Positions 27,995 through 37,119 of a stretch of 52,821 bases of DNA are shown here, piece by piece. Location: positions 1 through 52,821 of the forward strand of contig NZ_JAIPUT010000030.1 of assembly GCF_020055635.1 (NCBI RefSeq). Reading direction: 5' to 3'. The notes under the pieces were generated by a model that worked only from the letters and a program-made list of their open reading frames with translations, did not search any database and was not told the DNA's origin. The translations under genes and the position numbers were made by a program. Origin of the DNA: Marivita sp. (lineage in GTDB: Bacteria; Pseudomonadota; Alphaproteobacteria; Rhodobacterales; Rhodobacteraceae). The first letter of the stretch is position 1. Each line of letters begins with the position of its first letter.

Positions 27995-28657
27995 ATGCGC
28001 GCGGTTATCTTTGACCTGGACGGCACCCTTGCAGACACAAGCGGCGATCTCATCGTGGCAGCCAATCACTGTTTCGACCGGATGGGTGTCGAGACCCGAC
28101 TTGATCCGCGCACCGATGCCGGAACCGCGCTGCGGGGGGGCAGGGCGATGCTGACGCTCGGGCTCGAACGGGCCGGACAGTATTCCGCCGAACTTGTGGA
28201 TCAATGGTATTCCGAACTGCTTACGGCCTATGGCGATGCGCTCGATGTGCACACGGTGCTTTATCCCGGCGCGATGGAGGCGGTCGAACTGCTGAAGTCC
28301 AGCGGCATGGTCGTGGGGATCTGCACGAACAAGCCCGAAGCCCTGGCGCAGACGCTGATGACACGGCTTGGCGTCCGGGACATGTTCGGGTCGCTGGTGG
28401 GGGCCGATACCCTGCCGACGCGCAAACCGGATGCCGCGCCCTACGTGGCGGCGGTCGAGCGGGCCGGCGGGATCGTGACCCGAAGCTGCCTGATCGGAGA
28501 TACCAAAACCGACCGCGACACCGCCCGCGCGGCCAAGGTCGGCTGCGTGCTGGTGGGGTTCGGCCCGTCCGGGGAGGACATGGTCGCATTGGAGCCGGAC
28601 GCGATCATTCAGCATTTCGATGAGCTTCCCGAGGTTGCAACGCGGCTTCTGGGCTAG
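27995..28657 (+). CDS. gph: HAD-family phosphatase, probable phosphoglycolate phosphatase
   Basis: A 220-residue HAD subfamily IA hydrolase. The nucleophile motif FDLDGTLADT has D7 and D9; the TNK motif (CTNKPEAL) and the GDTKTDRDTARAA acid motif complete the active site. The match to Gph is good but other small-molecule phosphatases of this class look alike. ACAGGAGACG precedes the ATG. Its stop overlaps the convergent creA stop in the palindrome CTAG. Confidence 0.8.
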   Translation: MRAVIFDLDGTLADTSGDLIVAANHCFDRMGVETRLDPRTDAGTALRGGRAMLTLGLERAGQYSAELVDQWYSELLTAYGDALDVHTVLYPGAMEAVELLKSSGMVVGICTNKPEALAQTLMTRLGVRDMFGSLVGADTLPTRKPDAAPYVAAVERAGGIVTRSCLIGDTKTDRDTARAAKVGCVLVGFGPSGEDMVALEPDAIIQHFDELPEVATRLLG

Positions 28658-29109
28658 TCTGGCTGATAGAGCGGCACGGTGGACATCGACACCTTTGCCG
28701 ATCCGTCCGTCAGTTCCGCCGCATGGGCGATGTAGATCAGCGTCTGGTTCGCCTCGTCGAAGATGCGCTTGACCCGCAAAGACTTGAGGACGATCGACCG
28801 CGACGCGCGGAACACGTCTTCTCCGGTCGACCCCCGGTCGATATCGCCGATCTCGATCGGGCCGGTCTGGCGGCACGAGATCGACGCGTTCGACGGGTCT
28901 TCGAACCAGTTGCCCTTGCTGAGCCGGTCGAACAGCCCGCGTTCGAAATAGGCGATGTGGCAGGTCACACCCGACACGTCGGGGTCCGCGATCGCTTCGA
29001 CGACGATGTCATTGCCAACCCAGTCGACCCCGACCTCGCCGACCTGTTCGGCCTGCGCCGATGCCAGGCAGAGCACGGCAAAGGCGCAGGCGGCCCCGAT
29101 GTATTTCAT
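28654..29109 (-). CDS. creA: CreA family periplasmic protein
   Basis: A 151-residue protein with a signal peptide (residues 1-20, ending ASAQA). The CreA family core is visible: VGNDIVVEAIADPDVSGVTCHI, YFERGLFDRL, DPSNASISCRQTGPI with its two Cys, and RIFDEANQTLIYIAHA. The function of CreA is not established. It shares its stop with the phosphatase gene and is preceded by the PNPOx-like gene on the same strand, eight bases away. Confidence 0.85.
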   Translation of the reverse strand: MKYIGAACAFAVLCLASAQAEQVGEVGVDWVGNDIVVEAIADPDVSGVTCHIAYFERGLFDRLSKGNWFEDPSNASISCRQTGPIEIGDIDRGSTGEDVFRASRSIVLKSLRVKRIFDEANQTLIYIAHAAELTDGSAKVSMSTVPLYQPD

Positions 29110-29117
29110 ATGTGACC

Positions 29118-29588
29118 TCAGAAGTGGATCATGCCGTATTCGCCGGTATCCGGTGTGCTTTCCGAGACATTGGCCTTTATCGTTTCGAAGAGATATTTCG
29201 CCGTTCCGTCATCGACCCAGATCTCGGCTTCGCGCGGGACGTATTTCATCAGGCGCACCGCGTCATCCTCGCGTCCGTTTTCAAACCACGCCGCCGCCAT
29301 CGGGGACCAGATGTCATCAAGCTTGTCCGTATCGTCCGAGGCCTCCAGGTGCCCCGTGACCGTACCGTACAGATGTCCGGACGAATCGGCCACGTAGATC
29401 TTTGCGTCGCTTCCGGTCCGGGCGGCCTTGAACGTGTCGTGTTCGACCGAGGTGATGAACCAGATCGCGCCGTCATTTTCCCGTGCGATCGGCGCCATCG
29501 GAACCGGGGTTCCGCTGCCTGCGCCCAACAGGACGACCCGCACCTTGCCCATGTTATTCCAGAAGGTTTCCTTGAGATTGGCTGCCAT
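29118..29588 (-). CDS. pyridoxamine 5'-phosphate oxidase-like protein (general stress protein 26 type)
   Basis: A 156-residue split-barrel flavin-binding protein. It has VPMAPIARENDGAIWFITS (about 30-48) and the C-terminal segment AEIWVDDGTAKYLFETIKA, the pattern of stress-protein-26-like members. Flavin binding is family knowledge; the substrate is unknown. The ATG at 29588 has GGACACC close by; the frame is open further upstream without homology. Probably co-transcribed with creA. Confidence 0.75.
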   Translation of the reverse strand: MAANLKETFWNNMGKVRVVLLGAGSGTPVPMAPIARENDGAIWFITSVEHDTFKAARTGSDAKIYVADSSGHLYGTVTGHLEASDDTDKLDDIWSPMAAAWFENGREDDAVRLMKYVPREAEIWVDDGTAKYLFETIKANVSESTPDTGEYGMIHF

Positions 29589-29660
29589 GGTGGTGTCCTT
29601 TCCATCTGCTATGACTTTGTCCCAACCCCAACGCCGGGGACCATGCGCAGTTCCTTGCGC

Positions 29661-29690
29661 TTGACCTTCCACGGGAAGTTCCTCTAGGAT
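29661..29690 (+). promoter_or_regulatory. probable ivd operon promoter
   Basis: TTGACC (29661-29666), 18 bases, then TAGGAT (29685-29690). This is a good match to a sigma-70-type promoter, 40 bases ahead of the ivd start. Confidence 0.55.
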
Positions 29691-29691
29691 C

Positions 29692-29705
29692 TGAACAACT
29701 GTTCA
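29692..29705. promoter_or_regulatory. probable operator of the leucine/isovalerate operon
   Basis: TGAACA-AC-TGTTCA is a perfect 6-bp inverted repeat with a two-base centre. It begins two bases past the -10 box, so it would cover the transcription start and suits a repressor. The size is typical of TetR-type sites; no regulator gene is in the window. Confidence 0.5.
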
Positions 29706-29729
29706 ATAAACCGCTCTGGGGAGAAGCGC

Positions 29730-30893
29730 ATGTTCACCGCCTCGATGCAGTTTGATCTTGGGGAAGACGTCAATTCCCTGCGCGACATGGTTCACCGCTG
29801 GGCGCAGGAACGCGTCAAGCCGATGGCCGCCGAGATCGACACTTCTAACGCCTTTCCGCCCGCCCTCTGGACCGAGATGGGTGAACTTGGCCTGCTCGGC
29901 ATCACCGTCGACGAGGAATACGGTGGCGCGGGCATGGGATACCTCGCACATACCGTCGCGGTGGAAGAGGTGGCGCGGGCCTCGGCCTCGGTGTCGCTGT
30001 CCTACGGCGCGCATTCGAACCTCTGCGTCAACCAGATCAAGCTGAACGGCAACGCCGACCAGAAGGCGAAGTACCTGCCGGGGCTCATTTCCGGCGAGCA
30101 TGTCGGCGCGCTGGCCATGTCCGAAGCGGGGGCCGGGTCGGACGTGGTGTCGATGAAGCTGCGCGCGGAAAAGCGGAACGACCATTACAAGCTGACCGGC
30201 AACAAGTACTGGATCACCAATGGCCCGGATGCCGACACGCTGGTGGTCTATGCCAAGACCGATCCCGATGCCGGGTCCAAGGGGATCACGGCGTTCCTGA
30301 TCGAAAAAACGATGACCGGCTTCAGCAGCTCCCCGCATTTCGACAAGCTGGGGATGCGCGGATCGAACACGGCCGAATTGATCTTCGACGATGTCGAGGT
30401 GCCGTTCGAGAACGTATTGGGCGAGGAGGGCAAGGGCGTGCGCGTCCTGATGTCCGGTCTCGACTATGAACGCGTCGTGCTGGCGGGCATCGGGTTGGGC
30501 ATCATCGCCGCCTGTCTGGACGAGATCATGCCCTACATGGCCGAGCGCAAGCAGTTCGGCCAGCCGATCGGCAGCTTCCAGCTGATGCAGGGCAAGATCG
30601 CCGACATGTACACCGCAATGAACTCCGCCCGCGCCTATGTCTACGAGGTGGCCAAGGCCTGTGACCGGGGTGACGTGACCCGTCAGGACGCAGCCGCCTG
30701 CTGTCTTTACGCCAGCGAACAGGCGATGGTGCAGGCGCATCAGGCGGTGCAGGCGATGGGCGGCGCGGGGTTCCTGTCGGACGCGCCGGTGAGCCGCATC
30801 TTCCGCGATGCCAAGCTGATGGAGATCGGCGCGGGCACCTCCGAGATCCGGCGCATGCTGGTGGGCCGCGAGATGATGTCGGCGATGGGGTGA
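29730..30893 (+). CDS. ivd: isovaleryl-CoA dehydrogenase
   Basis: A 387-residue acyl-CoA dehydrogenase that oxidises isovaleryl-CoA to 3-methylcrotonyl-CoA in leucine breakdown. FAD motifs [16 protein letters not shown] and [11 protein letters not shown] are present. The catalytic base is E247 in [13 protein letters not shown], the position used by isovaleryl-CoA dehydrogenases rather than the later Glu of other acyl-CoA dehydrogenases. It is the first gene of the operon that includes mccBA and hmgL. A 14-base palindrome upstream suggests repression. Confidence 0.95.
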   Translation: MFTASMQFDLGEDVNSLRDMVHRWAQERVKPMAAEIDTSNAFPPALWTEMGELGLLGITVDEEYGGAGMGYLAHTVAVEEVARASASVSLSYGAHSNLCVNQIKLNGNADQKAKYLPGLISGEHVGALAMSEAGAGSDVVSMKLRAEKRNDHYKLTGNKYWITNGPDADTLVVYAKTDPDAGSKGITAFLIEKTMTGFSSSPHFDKLGMRGSNTAELIFDDVEVPFENVLGEEGKGVRVLMSGLDYERVVLAGIGLGIIAACLDEIMPYMAERKQFGQPIGSFQLMQGKIADMYTAMNSARAYVYEVAKACDRGDVTRQDAAACCLYASEQAMVQAHQAVQAMGGAGFLSDAPVSRIFRDAKLMEIGAGTSEIRRMLVGREMMSAMG

Positions 30894-30939
30894 AGCGCGA
30901 TCCGAAAAGGGAGTACCGGTTTTCGGAATGAATTGCGCG
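30894..30939. repeat. alphaproteobacterial-type palindromic mosaic element
   Basis: TCCGAAAA (30901-30908) pairs with TTTTCGGA (30920-30927); between them lies GGGAGTACCGG, with GCGC outside on both sides. The layout resembles the common rhizobial palindromic repeat with the core CCGAAAA...CCGGTTTTCGG. It fills most of the gap after ivd. Confidence 0.5.
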
Positions 30940-30994
30940 TCGTCGAAAATGCAAAGAGGATCGCAGTGATGACATTTGGAAAGTCGATCCCCTG

Positions 30995-31294
30995 ATGCCA
31001 CGCTGGGTCTGGTGGGTGCCGCTTGGCCTTGCCACTCTGGTCGGCGCGCTGTTGGCGTTCCGCTATGGCTGGATCGCCGCCACGATAACGGAGACGGATG
31101 TGATCAACGCCTTTGCCAATCGCTATGTGACGCAGGACGGCGGCGCGGCGGCGCAGGTCGCCGATTGCGTCGGGCTGGCCGGTCAGATCGACGGCGCGTG
31201 GATCACGGTGCGCTGCGCTGACCTGCTTTATCATGTAAACCGGTTCGGCGGTCTGATCTCGACCGGGACCCCGTCCGGGCGGCCCTCGATATGA
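30995..31294 (+). CDS. small membrane-anchored protein of unknown function
   Basis: A 99-residue protein with one N-terminal membrane helix (residues 4-22, WVWWVPLGLATLVGALLAF) and a soluble C-terminal part with two Cys (C58, C74) that could form a disulfide outside the cytoplasm. It overlaps the acyl-CoA synthetase start by 4 bases, which argues that it is real. I do not recognise the family. Its place suggests co-expression with isovalerate catabolism. Confidence 0.6.
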   Translation: MPRWVWWVPLGLATLVGALLAFRYGWIAATITETDVINAFANRYVTQDGGAAAQVADCVGLAGQIDGAWITVRCADLLYHVNRFGGLISTGTPSGRPSI

Positions 31295-32853
31295 AGACCC
31301 GTCCTATGCTGCGCCCGGCGCCTTACGACGTCCTGTCCAAGCGGTTCGACTGGGACCTGCCCGGATCGCTGAACATGGCGCATCAGGTCTGCGACGGCTG
31401 GGCGGCGACCGAGCCGGACCGGCTGGCGATCCTCGAGGTGACATCCGAGCGGGTGCGCCCGGTGACCTATGGCGACCTGTGGTATCGGTCGCGGCAGGTG
31501 GAAACCGCGCTGATCGAACGCGGCGTGATGAAGGGTGATCGGGTCGGGATTCTGCTGTCGCAATCGCCGCTTTGCGCCGCCGCACATATCGCGGCGTGGC
31601 GGCTGGGGGCGATCTCGGTGCCGCTGTTCAAGCTGTTTCGCACCGATGCGCTGAAATCCCGGATCGAAGACGCGGGGCTGGGGGTTGTCGTGACCGACCT
31701 AGAAGGCGTCGTGCAACTGACCGGTCTGGGCGTTGCCACGATCACCCGAAGCGATCTGGGCGCGTCCTCGGGCACCCGCGCGTCGGTCGAAACCGGACCG
31801 GACGACGCCGCGGTGCTGATCTATACCAGCGGCACCACCGGCGCCCCCAAGGGTGCGCTGCACGGCCATAGGGTGCTGACCGGCCATCTGCCCGGGGTCG
31901 AGATGAGCCATGATTTCCTTGGCCAGGACGGCGATGTTATCTGGACACCGGCAGACTGGGCCTGGATCGGCGGGTTGTTCGACGTGCTGATGCCGGGCCT
32001 GGCCCTCGGCGTGCCGGTCGTGGCCGCGCGGATGCCGAAATTCTCGGTCGAAGAGACCATCAGGATTTGCCGTGAAGGCACTGTGCGCAATGTGTTCTTT
32101 CCGCCGACCGCCCTGCGGATGCTGAAGGCGGCGGACGCGCGCATCGACGGGCTGCGGTCGGTTGCCAGCGGGGGCGAGCCATTGGGGGCCGAGATGCTGT
32201 CATGGGGGCGCGCGGCGTTTGGCGTGACGATCAACGAGTTCTATGGCCAGACCGAATGCAACATGATCGTGTCCTCCTGCGGCGCGTCCTTTGACGCGGT
32301 GCCGGGGTCGATGGGCCGCGCGGTGCCGGGGCATCAGGTGGCGGTGATCGGGCCGGATGGCCTTTTATGCGAAGGCGAAGGCGACATCGCCGTGCGGCGC
32401 GGATCGGCGTCGATGATGCTGGAATACTGGCGCAAGCCCGAGGCCACCGCCGCAAAGTATCGCGGGGACTGGATGCTGACCGGGGATCGCGGTGTGCAGG
32501 CCGGCGATACGATCACCTTTCTGGGCCGCGAAGACGACGTGATCACGTCTGCGGGCTATCGGATCGGCCCGGCCGAGATCGAGGATTGCCTGCTCACCCA
32601 TCCCGGCGTTGCAACCTGCGGTGTGGTGGGCAAGCCCTGCGCGCTCCGAACCGAGATCGTGAAGGCGTATGTCGTGCTGAAGGAAGGCGTTGACGTGCCG
32701 GTAACGGATCTTCAGGCATGGGTCCGGGAACGGCTTGCAGGCCATTCATATCCAAGGGAAATCACGTTTCTGGATGCCTTGCCGATGACGGTCACCGGGA
32801 AGGTGATCCGCAAGGAATTGAAAGCCCGCGCCAGCAAGGAGGCTCAGCCATGA
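31291..32853 (+). CDS. AMP-binding acyl-CoA synthetase
   Basis: A 520-residue adenylate-forming enzyme. The P-loop-like motif IYTSGTTGAPKGALHG is near residue 176, FYGQTECNM is the A5-type motif, and LTGDRGVQAGDTITFLGREDD with the C-terminal GKVIRKELK completes the acyl-CoA synthetase layout. In this operon it probably activates a short branched or medium-chain acid such as isovalerate; the substrate is inferred from neighbours. It overlaps the genes on both sides by 4 bases. Confidence 0.85.
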   Translation: MKTRPMLRPAPYDVLSKRFDWDLPGSLNMAHQVCDGWAATEPDRLAILEVTSERVRPVTYGDLWYRSRQVETALIERGVMKGDRVGILLSQSPLCAAAHIAAWRLGAISVPLFKLFRTDALKSRIEDAGLGVVVTDLEGVVQLTGLGVATITRSDLGASSGTRASVETGPDDAAVLIYTSGTTGAPKGALHGHRVLTGHLPGVEMSHDFLGQDGDVIWTPADWAWIGGLFDVLMPGLALGVPVVAARMPKFSVEETIRICREGTVRNVFFPPTALRMLKAADARIDGLRSVASGGEPLGAEMLSWGRAAFGVTINEFYGQTECNMIVSSCGASFDAVPGSMGRAVPGHQVAVIGPDGLLCEGEGDIAVRRGSASMMLEYWRKPEATAAKYRGDWMLTGDRGVQAGDTITFLGREDDVITSAGYRIGPAEIEDCLLTHPGVATCGVVGKPCALRTEIVKAYVVLKEGVDVPVTDLQAWVRERLAGHSYPREITFLDALPMTVTGKVIRKELKARASKEAQP

Positions 32854-33338
32854 AACAGGGTTTGATGATCGTCACATTGGTCTGCATGCCGCAGATCGTG
32901 GCCGCGCAGGAGTTGCGGATCGACCCGCAGATCGTTCGGTCATGTTTTGCCACCACGGAGATCGGCGCGATGTATCCGCCCTGTCTCGGGCAGGCGTCCG
33001 GCCAGTGTCAGGCCCAGCCGGGCGGGTCGACCACGATCGGGATCACCGATTGCATCCTGGCCGAAACGAGAGAGTGGGACGCGATCCTGAACGAGCAATA
33101 CCAGGCGACCCAGGCGCATGCCGCCGAGATGGACGCGGCGGTCCCGTCCAGCATGATGGACCGCAGCGATGCGCTGCGCGACGCACAGCGGGCCTGGATC
33201 GCTTTTCGGGATGCCGATTGCGGGGCGCGCTATGCGATGTGGCAGGACGGCACGATCCGGACCATCGTCGGTGCGAATTGCCAGATGACAATGACGGCGC
33301 AACGGGCCATCGAATTGCGCGATATGCGGGGACAGTGA
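32850..33338 (+). CDS. LprI/DUF1311 family secreted protein
   Basis: A 162-residue protein with a signal peptide (residues 1-19, ending IVAAQ). It has the DUF1311 pattern of the LprI family: ADCxx-type Cys residues, [19 protein letters not shown], and [19 protein letters not shown]. Some LprI proteins inhibit lysozyme; that function is family knowledge for other members and not shown here. It overlaps the synthetase stop by 4 bases and ends one base before mccB, an odd place for an envelope protein. Confidence 0.78.
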   Translation: MKQGLMIVTLVCMPQIVAAQELRIDPQIVRSCFATTEIGAMYPPCLGQASGQCQAQPGGSTTIGITDCILAETREWDAILNEQYQATQAHAAEMDAAVPSSMMDRSDALRDAQRAWIAFRDADCGARYAMWQDGTIRTIVGANCQMTMTAQRAIELRDMRGQ

Positions 33339-33339
33339 A

Positions 33340-34944
33340 ATGAAGCTTCAGTCACAGGCGATTGCATCGTCCGAACAATTCAAGACCAACCAGACCGCCC
33401 ATGAAGCGGCGTTGCGCGTGGTGCGCGAGGCGGCGGATCTTGCGGCGGCAGGCGGTGGTGAGCGGTCGCGCGAGCGGCATGTGTCCCGGGGCAAGATGCT
33501 GCCCCGCGACCGGGTCGCGAACCTGCTCGATCCCGGATCGCCTTTCCTCGAGGTCGGCGCGGTGGCGGCGCATGGCCTTTATGAAGGTGCGGCCCCGGCG
33601 GCGGGGGTGATCGCTGGCGTCGGCCGGGTGAAGGGCCGCCAGGTCATGGTGGTGTGCAACGACGCCACGGTGAAGGGCGGCACCTACTATCCGATGACCG
33701 TCAAGAAGCACCTCCGCGCGCAGGAGATTGCCGAGGAAAACCATCTGCCCTGCGTCTACCTGGTCGACAGCGGCGGCGCGAACCTGCCCAACCAGGACGA
33801 GGTGTTCCCGGACCGCGACCATTTCGGACGGATCTTCTACAATCAGGCGCGCATGTCGGCCAAGGGCATCGCGCAGATCGCGGTTGTGATGGGGTCCTGC
33901 ACGGCGGGTGGCGCCTATGTGCCGGCGATGTCGGACGTTACCATCATCGTCAAGGAGCAGGGTACTATCTTTCTGGCCGGGCCTCCCTTGGTCAAGGCGG
34001 CAACCGGCGAGGTGGTGACAGCCGAGGATCTGGGCGGCGGGGACGTGCACACGCGCCTGTCGGGGGTGGCGGATTACCTGGCCGAGGATGACGGGCACGC
34101 CCTTGCCCTGGCGCGGCGCGCGGTGGGATCGCTGGGGGGTGCGTGCACAGCACACACCCTACGGGTGACGGCAGAGGCTCCGGCATATGATCCGGACGAG
34201 ATCTTCGGCGTCGTGCCCGGCGACCTGCGCACGCCTTACGACATCCGCGAGGTGATCGCGCGGGTGGTGGACGGGTCGTATTTCGACGAGTTCAAGCCGC
34301 GCTTCGGGGAGACCCTGGTGACCGGTTTTGCCCATGTCGATGGCTGGCCGGTCGGGATCGTCGCCAATAACGGCGTGCTGTTTTCCGAGGCCGCACAGAA
34401 GGGCGCGCATTTCGTCGAGCTGTGTTCGCAGCGCAAGATCCCGCTGGTCTTCCTGCAGAACATCACGGGGTTCATGGTCGGGCGGCGCTATGAGAACGAA
34501 GGCATCGCGCGGCACGGGGCCAAGATGGTCACGGCGGTGGCCTGCACAAGCGTGCCGAAGATCACCATGCTGGTCGGCGGATCGTTCGGCGCGGGCAATT
34601 ACGGCATGGCCGGGCGGGCGTACCAGCCGCGTTTCCTGTGGACCTGGCCGAACAGCCGGATTTCGGTGATGGGTGGCGAACAGGCGGCGGGCGTGCTGGC
34701 GACGGTCAAGCGCGATGCGATGGAGAAGCGCGGCGAGGCCTGGTCGGTCGAGGACGAGGCGGCGTTCAAGAAACCCACGGTCGAGATGTTCGAGGAACAG
34801 GCGCATCCGCTTTACGCCTCGGCGCGGCTTTGGGACGACGGGATCATCGACCCGCGCAAGACCCGCGCGGTGCTGTCGCTGTCGCTGGAGGCGGCGCTGA
34901 ACGCGCCGATCGAGGAGACGCGCTATGGCGTGTTCCGGATGTGA
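33340..34944 (+). CDS. mccB: methylcrotonyl-CoA carboxylase, carboxyltransferase subunit
   Basis: A 534-residue carboxyltransferase that passes the carboxyl group from biotin to 3-methylcrotonyl-CoA. [50 protein letters not shown] and [16 protein letters not shown] are family hallmarks. The pairing with ivd and hmgL fixes it as MccB rather than propionyl-CoA carboxylase. It begins one base after the LprI-like gene and is followed by a repeat-containing gap and mccA. Confidence 0.95.
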   Translation: MKLQSQAIASSEQFKTNQTAHEAALRVVREAADLAAAGGGERSRERHVSRGKMLPRDRVANLLDPGSPFLEVGAVAAHGLYEGAAPAAGVIAGVGRVKGRQVMVVCNDATVKGGTYYPMTVKKHLRAQEIAEENHLPCVYLVDSGGANLPNQDEVFPDRDHFGRIFYNQARMSAKGIAQIAVVMGSCTAGGAYVPAMSDVTIIVKEQGTIFLAGPPLVKAATGEVVTAEDLGGGDVHTRLSGVADYLAEDDGHALALARRAVGSLGGACTAHTLRVTAEAPAYDPDEIFGVVPGDLRTPYDIREVIARVVDGSYFDEFKPRFGETLVTGFAHVDGWPVGIVANNGVLFSEAAQKGAHFVELCSQRKIPLVFLQNITGFMVGRRYENEGIARHGAKMVTAVACTSVPKITMLVGGSFGAGNYGMAGRAYQPRFLWTWPNSRISVMGGEQAAGVLATVKRDAMEKRGEAWSVEDEAAFKKPTVEMFEEQAHPLYASARLWDDGIIDPRKTRAVLSLSLEAALNAPIEETRYGVFRM

Positions 34945-35053
34945 CCGTCGCGAAAGCCCCGTCTTTCGCGACGTGTGGGCAAGGTCATATCCACGAAGCG
35001 GATGTGACGGCCCACTGGGTAGTTGTGCCGGGCGCGTCGCGACGAAACGATGT

Positions 35054-35127
35054 GGGGGCCAGCCCCCGAACGCAGGCCGGATTGGGGGCCAGCCCCCAAA
35101 CGCAGGCCGGATTGGGGGCCAGCCCCC
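35054..35127 (+). repeat. tandem 30-bp repeat with internal hairpins, between mccB and mccA
   Basis: Two full 30-base units (35054-35083 and 35084-35113) and the first 14 bases of a third. Each unit begins with the inverted repeat GGGGGC-CA-GCCCCC and continues with AAACGCAGGCCGGATT (first unit GAACGCAG). The third runs into the intercistronic repeat tail. The period of 30 keeps the reading frame upstream of mccA open, but no protein is likely here. Confidence 0.8.
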
Positions 35128-35171
35128 AAACCCCCGGAGTTTACCGGGCAAGATGAAAAGGAGCAGGGGCG
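35128..35171 (+). repeat. intercistronic repeat copy 5 with mccA ribosome binding site
   Basis: AAACCCCCGGAGTTTACCGG followed by GCAAGATGAAAAGGAGCAGGGGC. The front matches copies 1, 3 and 4; the end AAAGGAGCAGGGG resembles the AAGAAGCAGGGG end of copies 2 and 6 and supplies the Shine-Dalgarno sequence of mccA. Confidence 0.5.
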
Positions 35172-35175
35172 CGAG

Positions 35176-37119
35176 ATGTTTGACACGATCCTGATTGCGA
35201 ACCGGGGCGAGATTGCCTGCCGGGTGATCGACACCTGCCGCCGGCTGGGGGTGCGGACGGTGGCGGTGCATTCCGATGTGGATGCGACGGCGCGCCATGT
35301 GGACATGGCCGATGTGGCCGTGTCGCTGGGCGGGGCGGCGCCTGCGGACAGCTACTTGCGCGGCGATGCGATCATCGCGGCGGCACAGGCCACGGGCGCG
35401 CAGGCGATCCATCCGGGATATGGGTTCCTGTCCGAGAACCCGGACTTCGTCGACGCGGTCGAGGCGGCGGGGCTTGTGTTCATCGGGCCATCGGCGCGGG
35501 CGATCCGGGCAATGGGGCTCAAGGATGCGGCCAAGGCGCTGATGTCGCAGGCGGGTGTTCCGGTCGTGCCGGGCTACCAGGGTGCCGAGCAGTCGCCGGA
35601 CATGCTGGCGACCGAGGCCGAGGAGATCGGTTATCCGGTGCTGATCAAGGCGGTTGCCGGGGGTGGCGGCAAGGGAATGCGGCTGGTGGAGGCGCCTACG
35701 GCGTTTGCCGATGCGCTCGCTTCGGCGCAATCGGAGGCGCAGACCGCGTTCGGCAACAGCCACGTGCTCATCGAGAAATACATCACCAGCCCGCGCCATA
35801 TCGAGGTGCAGGTATTCGGCGACGGGGAGCGCGCGGTGCATCTGTTCGAGCGGGACTGTTCGCTCCAGCGCCGTCATCAGAAGGTGATCGAGGAAGCGCC
35901 GGCGCCCGGCATGACGCCCGAGATGCGGGCCGCGATGGGGCAGGCGGCGGTACGCGCGGCTGAGGCCATCGGGTACAAGGGCGCGGGCACGGTCGAGTTC
36001 ATCGTCGATGGCTCGGACGGGCTGCGCCCTGACGGGTTCTGGTTCATGGAGATGAACACGCGGCTCCAGGTGGAGCACCCGGTGACCGAGGCGATTACCG
36101 GCGTCGACCTGGTGGAATGGCAGTTGCGGGTGGCGTCGGGCGAGTCGCTTCCCTGCGCCCAGGAGGATCTCACGATCACCGGGCACAGTTTCGAGGCGCG
36201 GCTCTATGCCGAGGACGTGCCAGCGGGGTTCCTGCCCGCCACGGGACGGCTGGCGCATCTGGCCTTCCCGGCGGAGGCGCGGGCCGATACCGGGGTGCGG
36301 ACAGGCGACGTGATCAGCCCGCATTACGACCCGATGATCGCCAAGGTGATCGTGCACGGGTCGTCGCGGGCGGTTGCCCTGCGCAAGCTGCGGCGGGCCC
36401 TGGCCGAAACACAGGTGGCGGGCACCGTGACCAACCTCGCCTTTCTGGGCGCCCTGGCCCGGCATGACGGGTTTTCGAACGGTGAGGTCGATACCGGGTT
36501 GATCGGGCGCGATCTGGAGGCGCTGACGGCGGTGCAGGCACCCGCACCGGCCGCGATGGCCCAGGCGGTAATGGCGCTGACGGGGCTTGACCATGCGCCG
36601 GGGCCGCTCGACGGGTTTGCGCTTTGGCAGCCTTTGGCGCAGGATGTGACGGTAGAGGCCGCTGGGGATATGCTGGCCTGCCGGATCGTCACCCGCGCGC
36701 CAGGTACGGTCGATGTCGCGGTGCAGGATGCTGTGGTCGCAGCGTGCTTCGGGGCAAATGGCTGGCGTTTCGACGGGCAGCCCGCCTTTGCGCTTCACGT
36801 CGAGGGCGCCAGCGCGACGGTCTTCGGCGATCCGACCCTTGTGGTGACCCGGATCGATCCGCTGGATGTCGAGGCGGGCGCGGGTGCCTCGGGTGCGCTG
36901 GTGGAGGCGCCGATGCCGGGCCTTGTGCGGCAGGTCTATGTCGCCGCCGGGGACGCCGTGAGCAAGGGCCAACGGCTTGCCGTGCTGGAGGCGATGAAGA
37001 TGGAGCATTCCCTGCTGGCGGCGCGCGATGGCGTGGTGGCCGAGGTGATGGCCGAAGCCGGTGCCCAGGTCGAGGCCGGGGCGGCTCTGATCCGGCTGGA
37101 GGAAGAGGACGAGACATGA
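35176..37119 (+). CDS. mccA: methylcrotonyl-CoA carboxylase, biotin carboxylase subunit
   Basis: A 647-residue subunit that carboxylates its own biotin with ATP and bicarbonate. The biotin carboxylase part starts FDTILIANRGEIACRVI, with KAVAGGGGKGMRLV as the ATP loop and MEMNTRLQVEHPVTE as the active site. The C-terminal biotinyl domain has EAMKMEHS with biotin Lys608. The ATG at 35176 follows GAGCAGGGG; an open frame runs upstream to 35023 through the tandem repeat but has no homology. Its stop overlaps the GST start (ATGA). Confidence 0.95.
   Translation: MFDTILIANRGEIACRVIDTCRRLGVRTVAVHSDVDATARHVDMADVAVSLGGAAPADSYLRGDAIIAAAQATGAQAIHPGYGFLSENPDFVDAVEAAGLVFIGPSARAIRAMGLKDAAKALMSQAGVPVVPGYQGAEQSPDMLATEAEEIGYPVLIKAVAGGGGKGMRLVEAPTAFADALASAQSEAQTAFGNSHVLIEKYITSPRHIEVQVFGDGERAVHLFERDCSLQRRHQKVIEEAPAPGMTPEMRAAMGQAAVRAAEAIGYKGAGTVEFIVDGSDGLRPDGFWFMEMNTRLQVEHPVTEAITGVDLVEWQLRVASGESLPCAQEDLTITGHSFEARLYAEDVPAGFLPATGRLAHLAFPAEARADTGVRTGDVISPHYDPMIAKVIVHGSSRAVALRKLRRALAETQVAGTVTNLAFLGALARHDGFSNGEVDTGLIGRDLEALTAVQAPAPAAMAQAVMALTGLDHAPGPLDGFALWQPLAQDVTVEAAGDMLACRIVTRAPGTVDVAVQDAVVAACFGANGWRFDGQPAFALHVEGASATVFGDPTLVVTRIDPLDVEAGAGASGALVEAPMPGLVRQVYVAAGDAVSKGQRLAVLEAMKMEHSLLAARDGVVAEVMAEAGAQVEAGAALIRLEEEDET

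Noticed and set aside
35023-35175. In-frame N-terminal extension of mccA through the tandem repeat
   Set aside because: The 10-residue repeats it would encode are unlike any biotin carboxylase, and the ATG at 35176 has a good ribosome binding site and the conserved N-terminus.
34159-37008. Long open frame of 949 codons on the minus strand opposite mccB and mccA
   Set aside because: It lies antisense to two clearly recognised genes, is rich in Arg, His and Pro, and has no known domain. Such frames are common opposite GC-rich genes with strong third-position bias.
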